Shown here one piece after another: positions 55,092-62,254 of a stretch of DNA of 64,000 nucleotides. Location: NCBI GenBank assembly GCA_017640785.1, contig JAEPPZ010000001.1, positions 476,172 to 540,171 on the forward strand, written 5' to 3'. The position numbers and the translations under genes are program-made. Numbering within the stretch: the first letter of the stretch is position 1; every line of letters begins with the position of its first letter. The DNA is from Balneola sp. GTDB lineage: Bacteria; Bacteroidota; Rhodothermia; Balneolales; Balneolaceae. The notes beneath the pieces were generated by a model. The model searched no databases. It had not been told where the DNA came from and saw nothing but the letters and a program-made list of their open reading frames with translations.

Positions 55092-56078
55092 ATGAAAAAG
55101 CTACTGAAAGTACTTGGGGGATTATTAGGTGTTGTTGTAATTGGGATATGTGGGCTACTCATTTACGTAAGCACTGCACTACCTAATGTTGATCCGGCTC
55201 CGGACCTTAAAATAGAACTCACAGACGATCGCATACAAAGGGGTGAATATCTTGCTAATACTGTATTCGCATGTGTAGACTGCCATTCTGATAAAGATTA
55301 CACCAAATTCGGATTGACCATTGTAGAAGGTACAAAGGGTAAAGGCGGTGGATTGTTTGGCACAAAAATGGGTTTACCGGGCGATTATTATGCAAAGAAT
55401 CTAACTCCATATCATTTAGGTGACTGGACGGATGGAGAAATTTTCAGAGCGATTACCACCGGAGTAGACAAGGAAGGCAATGCGTTATTTCCCATTATGC
55501 CGTATACCAATTACAGAAAAGTTGATCCCGAAGATATATATGATATTATTGCATACCTACGTACACTGGAGCCGATCGAATATGATGTTCCGGAATCTTC
55601 ATCTGATTTCCCGATGAATTTTATCATAAACACCATTCCCGGTGAACCGGATTTTACGGAACGACCTGATCCTTCCGACAAAATTGCTTATGGAAAGTAC
55701 TTGGTTACCGCTGCAAGTTGTGCCGATTGTCATACTCCAATGGAACAGGGAAATCCTATTGAAGGAATGCAATTTGCCGGAGGAATGGAATTTGAACTCA
55801 AATTAGGGGGAGTTGTAACATCAGCTAATATTACCCCTGATATTACCACAGGTATTGGCAGCTGGACGGAAGAAGCTTTTATAGCTCGTTTTAAAAGTTT
55901 CCAGGATACAAGCAATGTGATCAACAAAAACGTAGTTAAACCCGGTGATTTTAATACCGAAATGCCGTGCCGATTTTACAGCAACATGAGTGAAGAAGAG
56001 CTGAGTGCTATTTATGCATTTCTGAAAACACAATCGCCGGTTAATAATATGATTACAAAGTTTAGGAGGGAGGAATAA
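55092..56078 (+). CDS. Membrane-anchored dihaem c-type cytochrome
   Basis: 328 residues. An N-terminal membrane anchor (LLGVVVIGICGLLIYVST) leads to two cytochrome c domains with CxxCH haem sites at C61-C64-H65 (CVDCH) and C210-C213-H214 (CADCH). The pairs of ITTGVD/ITTGIG and MPY/MPC segments show the two domains are related; methionines in these segments are candidate axial ligands. In the second domain the usual tryptophan after MP is cysteine (C293). It is an electron carrier facing the periplasm. Its neighbourhood suggests a link to nitrite reduction, but no operator like that of nirK is in front. The last ~155 bp are duplicated at 60107-60258. Confidence 0.9.
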   Translation: MKKLLKVLGGLLGVVVIGICGLLIYVSTALPNVDPAPDLKIELTDDRIQRGEYLANTVFACVDCHSDKDYTKFGLTIVEGTKGKGGGLFGTKMGLPGDYYAKNLTPYHLGDWTDGEIFRAITTGVDKEGNALFPIMPYTNYRKVDPEDIYDIIAYLRTLEPIEYDVPESSSDFPMNFIINTIPGEPDFTERPDPSDKIAYGKYLVTAASCADCHTPMEQGNPIEGMQFAGGMEFELKLGGVVTSANITPDITTGIGSWTEEAFIARFKSFQDTSNVINKNVVKPGDFNTEMPCRFYSNMSEEELSAIYAFLKTQSPVNNMITKFRREE

Positions 56079-56093
56079 ATTTTCTAATAGAAA

Positions 56094-56768
56094 CTAAAAG
56101 GTTATAGAAATACCTATACCATTGTATTGGAATGCGTACCCATAAGTTGCAGACTGAAAACTTATGGGTTGATAGAATACTCCAAAATCAGTTTCTTCAT
56201 CAGAAAAGAGGTAGCTTATAATCACTCCTGATTCAGCAAACACTCCTTTAAGTGATATTTCTTTTTGTGCTCTGAGAGTAAAGTTTTTCTCGACTTGAAT
56301 TCCATCAAAACGTACATACTGAAGTGAGAACACGTTAGTAACTCTTAAAGGGTACATTTTTTCTTTAGCACCAAATTTAAATAATTGAATGCTCCCTGAT
56401 ACTCCTATTCCAAGATAACTATCGTAATCACGATCATTATCATTCAGTTCATTTCTTCTTCTGGAGCTGCTTCTATAGAAATTATTTCCATATTTCAAGC
56501 CAATACCCAGGTTATATTTTTCTGTCAATTTATAGTTTAGATGTAAAGTATGTGTCTTGAAAAAATTTTCTTCCGCATCCCCGGCTCCATAAAATATTTT
56601 TATAAAACCGGCTTCGCGGGGGGATATAAATGAAGTTTCAACAGCATAAAAGTAGGTGAACGTAGTGTTTCTCTTTTGATCGGATATTGCGCTGTCTGAA
56701 TTCTGACTCAGAACAACCCCGGTCATTAAAACAGTTAATCCCGCCCCTATTAATATTGTTTTTATCAT
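56094..56768 (-). CDS. Predicted outer-membrane beta-barrel protein
   Basis: 224 residues. Signal peptide (ILIGAGLTVLMTGVVLSQ) followed by alternating amphipathic strands (YNLGIGLKYGNNFY, DYDSYLGIGVSGSIQLFKFG, FAESGVIISYLFSD) and a C-terminal GIGISITF ending in Phe, as expected for a barrel inserted by BAM. No family is recognised. It follows the next gene upstream (31-bp gap) on the same strand and is convergent with the cytochrome c gene. Confidence 0.65.
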   Translation of the reverse strand: MIKTILIGAGLTVLMTGVVLSQNSDSAISDQKRNTTFTYFYAVETSFISPREAGFIKIFYGAGDAEENFFKTHTLHLNYKLTEKYNLGIGLKYGNNFYRSSSRRRNELNDNDRDYDSYLGIGVSGSIQLFKFGAKEKMYPLRVTNVFSLQYVRFDGIQVEKNFTLRAQKEISLKGVFAESGVIISYLFSDEETDFGVFYQPISFQSATYGYAFQYNGIGISITF

Positions 56769-56799
56769 CCGGATGAATTTTAAATCCTCAAACTACAGT

Positions 56800-57468
56800 C
56801 TATATTTTTATTTCAAGACCAATTCTTTGAGCTCCAAATCCAAACCCTTTATTTTGAAGCCTTAAATAAATTGGTTCCCACAAAAAAACAACTCTGTTCT
56901 CTCTCCCTGCTTTCCTGGAACCTAATCTTAAATTTAAGGCTCCTTCCATGCCAAAAATACTTTCAGAAAATTCTTCAATCCTATCATTATTGGAGTTAGG
57001 ATTGTCAAAAGCTCTGTCTCCCTTAAAATAAAGAAATACACCTGCAGCCCTGTATCCCAATTCCAATTCTAGATTCTTAGTTTTTTTATTTTGCCACAAA
57101 ATCCGATGAAAATTTAATCCCACATTCCAATAACTATCAAACTCTACTTCCCCATTAAGTCCACCGTTTCTTTCTTCAAGATCATCGGGCCCAACACTTA
57201 TCCCATATCTGAAATATCCACCTAATTGTCCAAAATCAAAATACTTTCCTATTTCTGCTCCGACCGTTATATAACTATTTACGTTGAACTCAAATGGATC
57301 TTCAAAATAAGTTTCCTCTATATAACTCGGAAGTAATACGAAATCCAAAGAGGCTTCAGGAACTATATATATACCCGTTGAATCCTGACTAACAGCATGT
57401 TGTGTACATAAAAAACTTATTAATACCGTAGCAGTTAAAACTGTATATGTTTTCATTGCTTTCTCCAC
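56800..57468 (-). CDS. Predicted outer-membrane beta-barrel-like protein
   Basis: 222 residues (218 if the ATG at 57456 is used, which puts the signal peptide at the very start). Signal peptide VLTATVLISFLCTQHAVSQ then beta-rich sequence (YFRYGISVGPDDL, NLELGYRAAGVFLYF, GAQRIGLEIKI). No family recognised. It lies 49 bp downstream of the PQQ-propeller gene pair and upstream of another barrel-like gene; all four share a strand and may be one operon. Confidence 0.65.
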   Translation of the reverse strand: MEKAMKTYTVLTATVLISFLCTQHAVSQDSTGIYIVPEASLDFVLLPSYIEETYFEDPFEFNVNSYITVGAEIGKYFDFGQLGGYFRYGISVGPDDLEERNGGLNGEVEFDSYWNVGLNFHRILWQNKKTKNLELELGYRAAGVFLYFKGDRAFDNPNSNNDRIEEFSESIFGMEGALNLRLGSRKAGRENRVVFLWEPIYLRLQNKGFGFGAQRIGLEIKI

Positions 57469-57517
57469 TTTTTGTCTTTTGTTGTTAGTTATTTAAGATT
57501 TATTGGCATGCCAATTG

Positions 57518-58630
57518 CTAATCCCTAAGGTGCCACGGTTGGTAAGCAATAAGCTGATTACTGGTTTGGACAAATACTTTGTCTGATGAAGCGGCTACGT
57601 GCCATAAGAAACCTCCGGGTGATGGTTCTTCATGAACTAATTCACCTGTTTCTGCATCTATCACGAACAAATTATTATGGTCGGAATGATATATATAGCC
57701 TTCTAAATAGACAGGCTTTACAATGGTTGAACTTGTCCAAGTAAAGGTCCAAGCTAAATCACCATTTGTTTTTTCTAAAGCAAAGAGAGACACGCCCGTA
57801 TTTATATATAAGTAGTTTGGACCAATTATAAAATCCTGCGTTAATATTTCCGTGTTTGTATGCTCCCAAATAAGCACTCCGGTTTCTGCATTTAATGCTA
57901 TAAATGTATTTTCAGGAGAGTTTCCAGTTGTTCCGGCATATAAAACTTCATTACTAATTTGAGTCGATGCACTTACACCACTTCTTTCTGTATCGTAAAC
58001 CCATAAACTATCACCTGTTTGAGCATCAATCACTGTGATCCGTCCCAAGGTTAAAAGACCATGTACATTACTTCCCTGACTCACATAAATTTTATCAGCA
58101 TTGTAGGACAAGCCTTGTACTCCATAGTCTTTATCCAGCTGGTTTATGTTTTCAATACTACCTGATTTATTCAAAATAAATAGCTTGCTATTTTCGGATG
58201 TAAACGCATATTTATTTTGAAAAGAAACATGCTTACCGGTAAGCCTTGGCTCCAGTTCATTTGTTTCGTAATCAAAATCCCACTCTAAACTTCCATTAGA
58301 AATATCCCACGCTCTTATCTTATCAATATGAGCCGCAGCTATCTGGTTTCCGTTTATTAAAAATAATCGCCCCTGCAGTATGTTGTCATCCTCAAACTGA
58401 TATTCCCAGATTTCTTTTCCAGTGTCTTTTTCTAAGGCATACACAAACAATCCACCAGACATTATGATTTTATCCTCATGAACGACTGGTGAAGCCCCCC
58501 CGGCAGTTCCATGCGGAACTTCCCAAAGCTTGAGTAATTCTTTTGCTTCCTCAGGAGGTGAATAACTTGGTTGGATGCATGAAATCCATACCAAAAGACT
58601 TAGAAAAAAGCATCTGAATTTCATTTTCAA
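57518..58630 (-). CDS. PQQ-binding-like beta-propeller lipoprotein, copy A
   Basis: 370 residues. Lipoprotein signal (CFFLSLLVWISC) followed by repeated PQQ-like blades: ALEKDTGKEIWEYQF, AWDISNGSLEWDF, VIDAQTGDSLWVYDT, ALNAETGVLIWEH, ALEKTNGDLAWTF and VIDAETGELVHEE. At least six blades with the AxdxxTGxxxW pattern are visible. Such propellers serve as scaffolds (BamB) or quinoprotein dehydrogenase cores; the calcium and PQQ active-site residues cannot be confirmed. It overlaps the preceding paralogue by 4 bp. Confidence 0.82.
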   Translation of the reverse strand: MKMKFRCFFLSLLVWISCIQPSYSPPEEAKELLKLWEVPHGTAGGASPVVHEDKIIMSGGLFVYALEKDTGKEIWEYQFEDDNILQGRLFLINGNQIAAAHIDKIRAWDISNGSLEWDFDYETNELEPRLTGKHVSFQNKYAFTSENSKLFILNKSGSIENINQLDKDYGVQGLSYNADKIYVSQGSNVHGLLTLGRITVIDAQTGDSLWVYDTERSGVSASTQISNEVLYAGTTGNSPENTFIALNAETGVLIWEHTNTEILTQDFIIGPNYLYINTGVSLFALEKTNGDLAWTFTWTSSTIVKPVYLEGYIYHSDHNNLFVIDAETGELVHEEPSPGGFLWHVAASSDKVFVQTSNQLIAYQPWHLRD

Positions 58631-59778
58631 TTATCTCTTAAGTGCCACGGTTGGTAAGCAATAAGCTGACTACTGGTTTGGGCGAATACTTTGTCTGATG
58701 AAGCGGCTACGTGCCAGAAAAAACCTCCTCCCTCCGGTAACGGCTCTTCATGTACTAATTCTCCCGTTTCTGCATCTATCACAAATAAGCGATTGTGATC
58801 TGAGTGGTAAATGTAACCATTTAAGTAAACAGGCTTAATCAATCCAGCTGAACTATTCCATTCAAAAACCCATACCTTTTGACCATTAGTTTTATTTAAT
58901 GCAATTAATTTGCCTCCGGTATTTACGAAAACATATTTTGGACCTAAAACAAAAGATCGGGTAAGAATCTCAGAATTAGAAAATTCCCAAATTAATTCTC
59001 CTGTTTCTGAATTTAAAGCTACAAATGTATTTTCTGGAGAATTGCCAACTGTTCCTGCGTATAATATACTATTAGAAATTACCGGCTCTACTCTTGTAAA
59101 CCCACTATTATCAGTAATATAACTCCATAAACTATCTCCAGTCTGTACATCAAAAGCTATTATTTTTCCTTTAGTAAGTGCTCCGGTTATAGTTTTACCC
59201 ATAGTCATAAATAGCTTATTATTTAAATATGCCAAACCAGCACTTGCAAATTCAAACTGAACTGAAAAACGAATAGAGCCATCTGGATTGATCACATATG
59301 CGTCTAAAGTATCGCCTATTATGGCATACCCGTCTTCTAATACGGCGTGCCTACCCAAATTAAATGATTGAACTCCATCCTCTTTTGTTAAAGTAACTAT
59401 AGACTCGCCTGTTTCTGAATCCCAAATCTTTATATCTTTTTTGTGATTGGTAATTATTCTTCTTCTTTTTTCATCAAAAACTAGTTTTTCGCAAACTAAT
59501 GCTCTTTCATTGTCAATTATACCTCTCCAAATCTCATCTCCGTTTTTGGAGTCAATGGCAACTAATTCTAATTCTCCGGTATAAATTAACTTTGACTCTT
59601 CGATAACTAATGGTTGCGCATCAGGCGCATCGATAAGATTTGTTTCTTTGTGCCAAAAAATCTTCAACTCCTCAACCTCTTCAGGTGGAGAATAAGTTGG
59701 CTGGATGCATGAAATGAATAGGGCCATTGGGAAAATTGACCAAACAAAACACCTTGTAAGATTTCTCACAGAAACCAT
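58627..59778 (-). CDS. PQQ-binding-like beta-propeller lipoprotein, copy B
   Basis: 383 residues, a close paralogue of copy A with the same lipobox context (FISCIQPTYSPPEEVEEL) and a near-identical C-terminus (HVAASSDKVF, then QLIAYQPWHLRDN). Blades include AIDSKNGDEIWRG, AFDVQTGDSLWSY, ALNSETGELIWEF and ALNKTNGQKVWVF. The last four bases overlap the copy A start (ATGA), so translation is coupled. The 3' thirds of the two genes are much more alike than their middles, suggesting recent duplication or gene conversion. Confidence 0.82.
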   Translation of the reverse strand: MVSVRNLTRCFVWSIFPMALFISCIQPTYSPPEEVEELKIFWHKETNLIDAPDAQPLVIEESKLIYTGELELVAIDSKNGDEIWRGIIDNERALVCEKLVFDEKRRRIITNHKKDIKIWDSETGESIVTLTKEDGVQSFNLGRHAVLEDGYAIIGDTLDAYVINPDGSIRFSVQFEFASAGLAYLNNKLFMTMGKTITGALTKGKIIAFDVQTGDSLWSYITDNSGFTRVEPVISNSILYAGTVGNSPENTFVALNSETGELIWEFSNSEILTRSFVLGPKYVFVNTGGKLIALNKTNGQKVWVFEWNSSAGLIKPVYLNGYIYHSDHNRLFVIDAETGELVHEEPLPEGGGFFWHVAASSDKVFAQTSSQLIAYQPWHLRDN

Positions 59779-59911
59779 AAGTACCCCATTCTACTTAAGA
59801 CTCCTGAATAAGAAGCCTCTGCGTAAATCTAAATTATTATAAACTTAGAGATACATTAATTACATGAGGAAGAAAGAGCGTATTTGTTACATTTTGATAA
59901 GAATATTTTTT

Positions 59912-60079
59912 CTAACCAATAAACTTCAGCATAAAAAAGATCACAACGCCGGCAATGGAGACGTACAGCCAGATGGGGAATGTCCATTTGGAGTCTTTGC
60001 GGTGTTTTTGGAATCTTCCGGTGAGGGCTAGATAAAAACTGGAGAGAACTAAGGGCACTACAAAAACGGAAAGCGCAAT
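59912..60079 (-). pseudogene. C-terminal remnant of a DUF420 membrane protein gene
   Basis: The minus-strand frame gives 55 codons ending at TAG: a helix (LSVFVVPLVLSSFYLALTG), then HRKDSKWTFPIWLYVSIAGV and FFMLKFIG. This is the conserved last part of DUF420 proteins, which accompany haem-copper oxidase genes. Upstream, in frame, a stop (TAA) appears within four codons, so the N-terminal two thirds are missing and it has no start. It is a truncated remnant next to the duplicated cytochrome c end. Confidence 0.75.
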
Positions 60080-60106
60080 ATGTAATTAGAATTCAGTAAT
60101 TACTGT

Positions 60107-60258
60107 TAACAAAAACGTAGTTAAACCCGGTGATTTCAATACCGAAATGCCATGGCGATTTTACAGTAATATGAGCGAAGAAGAATTAAGTGCTATTTAT
60201 GCATTTCTGAAAACACAATCACCGGTTAATAACCAGATCACGTAGTTTAGGAGGGAGT
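60107..60258 (+). pseudogene. Duplicated 3' end of the dihaem cytochrome c gene
   Basis: The plus strand encodes NKNVVKPGDFNTEMPWRFYS and onward, matching the last ~50 residues of the cytochrome at 55092-56078 with about nine in ten bases identical, even past the stop-codon region. It lacks both haem motifs and a start, and has an early TAG where the full gene has AAG. Where the intact copy has MPC, this fragment keeps the more usual MPW. Confidence 0.8.
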
Positions 60259-60329
60259 GATAAAAATATTTGTTTTCTTAATATTTTAAAAGATTATAGT
60301 AAGTGTATCTCTTGCTGTTTATTAAGAAA

Positions 60330-60572
60330 CTAATCTAGCCATTTAATTTCAGTTCTATTGTCTGGATGAGGATTAATATGGATACTTTCGAAAGCCTCCC
60401 ACGTTGGATAAACACCTAAACTTGAAGATCCATTTTCTATGTTTACATCACTTCTCCAGCAAATAACAACCTGCCCATTGTGAAAAAGTACACCATCTAA
60501 AACTCTACCAGTTCCGCTAATTCCAGATTCATCTTTTTTCCGAATTAAAGAGAATAACCTTGGCTCTTTCAT
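60330..60572 (-). CDS. Small CBASS-linked protein of unknown function
   Basis: 80 residues from the ATG at 60572, which sits one base after the cap5 stop (TAAGATG); a longer frame back to 60644 would overlap cap5 by 71 bp. The sequence has an R-K-K-D-E-S-G-I-S-G-T-G-R-V core, then DGVLFHNGQVVICWRSD, a YPTWEAFESIHINPHPD segment and IKWLD at the end. This resembles a widespread set of short uncharacterised bacterial proteins with a SGxSGTG motif and a likely small beta fold. No signal peptide or membrane segment. Its close coupling to cap5 makes it a member of the defence operon; its role is unknown. Confidence 0.7.
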   Translation of the reverse strand: MKEPRLFSLIRKKDESGISGTGRVLDGVLFHNGQVVICWRSDVNIENGSSSLGVYPTWEAFESIHINPHPDNRTEIKWLD

Positions 60573-60573
60573 C

Positions 60574-61743
60574 TTAATTGATCTCCAATGCAAACTTAAA
60601 TATTCTTTCTTCTCTAGAGGAATTATAAACAAAAATCTTAGCATATTCTTTCATATACGCTCTACCAAATTCGATTGCAATAGGACAAGGGATTGCAGAT
60701 AACAAATGTAGTTTGGAAACCTGAGGATACTCTTCTCTAACAACATTCATAAACTCTCTTATTTCTTTTCGAAAAAGCTCAAACTTCTCATATGTATTTA
60801 AAAAATAGAAACCCGGATTATCTGCTTTAAAAGTAAATCTTGGGATATTTTTTAAATGCTCAGGATATTGGTTATCAGTAATGTTTCCACTAATTGATAT
60901 TTCTAAAACTCCTTCTGTATAATTGTCTATATCTTGAGGAAAAATGGTTTGATATTCAAAATCAGAGTCTTCATTATTTTCTTCCCATTTCCATCCGGCA
61001 TTCCTGTGCTTTTGATATAAATTTGTGTCAATAATATCTCCTAAACAATAACCAAAATAAATCAAAAGAGGTATAGGCCCCATAGCAAATATTGATAAAT
61101 GATTTATTTCATCACGATCAGGGCCCTGCTGAATTCTAAAATTTAATTGTTGTTTTATCTCAAAAGCATTCTGTCTCCAAAAATTCTCATCCTCTTCGGT
61201 AATAGAAGACTTTGTCAAATCAATATCTATAGTCTGTGGGGTTTTAGGTCTTCTATCTGGAAGCATTGCCTCCCTAATATCATCTATATCAAAATTAATT
61301 TTAAACTTTTCCATATTGCACTTTAACAACATTGGATAGCTATTCCTCAAAGAGTTAAAAGAAGTCATGAACTCAATCATTTCCTCATGAGAACGTTTAA
61401 TTCTCTTTAATTTATCAACAGAGTGATGAATATGAGGTTCAACGCCATTGCTACTTACATTGTCAATTAATCTATGGTGTGTATCACAAAGCAACATTAG
61501 GTTAGAAAATTCATGTAACTTTGATTTATCTGCAGCTAAAATTTTATTATATCTCGCTCCGCCTTCACTAACTGCTTCAATATGTGCAATGTAAGATTTA
61601 TTTAATTCCTGATAAGTTACACTGTCTCTCCAAAGTAATTCCGTACAACCAGGGTACTGACATCTACCAGCTGTAACAACCCATAGTTTTCTCTTAGTAG
61701 ATATTGGTATTTGCCTATGTTTATTCGGTTTTTTCTTTCCCAT
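60574..61743 (-). CDS. cap5: Cap5-like CBASS effector: HNH endonuclease fused to SAVED domain
   Basis: 389 residues. The N-terminal HNH domain (residues about 15-120) has RCQYPGC (C28, C33), H54 in IAHIEAVSEGG, N81 in FSNLMLLC and CDTHH (C86, H89, H90). Residues about 195-385 match the SAVED sensor fold: HLSIFAMGPIPLLIYFGYCL, then YQKHRNAGWKWEE, and the second half KLHLLSAIPCPIAIEFGRAY with KIFVYN. SAVED domains bind cyclic oligonucleotides and, in Cap5, activate the HNH nuclease to degrade DNA during infection. The start overlaps the cap3 end by 23 bp. HNH and SAVED assignments are strong; ligand identity is unknown. Confidence 0.88.
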   Translation of the reverse strand: MGKKKPNKHRQIPISTKRKLWVVTAGRCQYPGCTELLWRDSVTYQELNKSYIAHIEAVSEGGARYNKILAADKSKLHEFSNLMLLCDTHHRLIDNVSSNGVEPHIHHSVDKLKRIKRSHEEMIEFMTSFNSLRNSYPMLLKCNMEKFKINFDIDDIREAMLPDRRPKTPQTIDIDLTKSSITEEDENFWRQNAFEIKQQLNFRIQQGPDRDEINHLSIFAMGPIPLLIYFGYCLGDIIDTNLYQKHRNAGWKWEENNEDSDFEYQTIFPQDIDNYTEGVLEISISGNITDNQYPEHLKNIPRFTFKADNPGFYFLNTYEKFELFRKEIREFMNVVREEYPQVSKLHLLSAIPCPIAIEFGRAYMKEYAKIFVYNSSREERIFKFALEIN

Positions 61744-62254
61744 GTACTACATCCAATTTAATTATTGATTGATCAACTTTAGTTACAGTCCATGCAGAAA
61801 TCGATTCAATACCAACGATTATAAAAATCAAAAAACTATTGTCATACACATCCTCTTTTGACTTTCTCTTCCATTCTTGAATATCTAAAGATGAAGGATT
61901 TGGATTGATCTCGGGATGTGAATGCCATTCTCCAATATAATTTATCTTTCCTCCTGTCTCCGTCCATTCTTGAGTAATTCTATGCTGGTGATAACTATCC
62001 ATTTTTTTAAAAGCAAACCTTGATCTTCTGTCCTTTGATTGAGGGGAAGTAACCTTATCAATTACGATATTGTCTGAGTCTAAAACAAAACGACCAAGGA
62101 GAACTCCACCAGCTTCCCTATTTGAGATATCAATTTGTCGAAACTTATTTAGTATTTTTAAAGGTTCTGAAGATATCTTAAGAATACCTCTATTTGGTAG
62201 TATAAACTCTACCTTTTCTTTTTTTACTACAAACTTCACAATTTTCTCGGACAA
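61721..62254 (-). CDS. cap3: Cap3-like JAB/JAMM isopeptidase
   Basis: 177 residues. The JAMM zinc site is complete: E47 in REAGGVLLG and H111-S-H113-P followed ten residues later by D124 (HSHPEINPNPSSLD). Cap3 proteins cleave the conjugates made by Cap2 and so reverse or limit CD-NTase activation. The start is a TTG at 62254 (inside cap2), chosen because a perfect AGGAGG lies 8 bases upstream; a GTG at 62239 is an alternative. It overlaps cap2 by 65 bp and cap5 by 23 bp, so the operon is tightly packed. Confidence 0.9.
   Translation of the reverse strand: MSEKIVKFVVKKEKVEFILPNRGILKISSEPLKILNKFRQIDISNREAGGVLLGRFVLDSDNIVIDKVTSPQSKDRRSRFAFKKMDSYHQHRITQEWTETGGKINYIGEWHSHPEINPNPSSLDIQEWKRKSKEDVYDNSFLIFIIVGIESISAWTVTKVDQSIIKLDVVHGKEKTE

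Noticed and set aside
60107..60258. Possible small independent cytochrome gene
   Set aside because: No start codon in context, no CxxCH, early TAG; it is a copy of the end of the gene at 55092.
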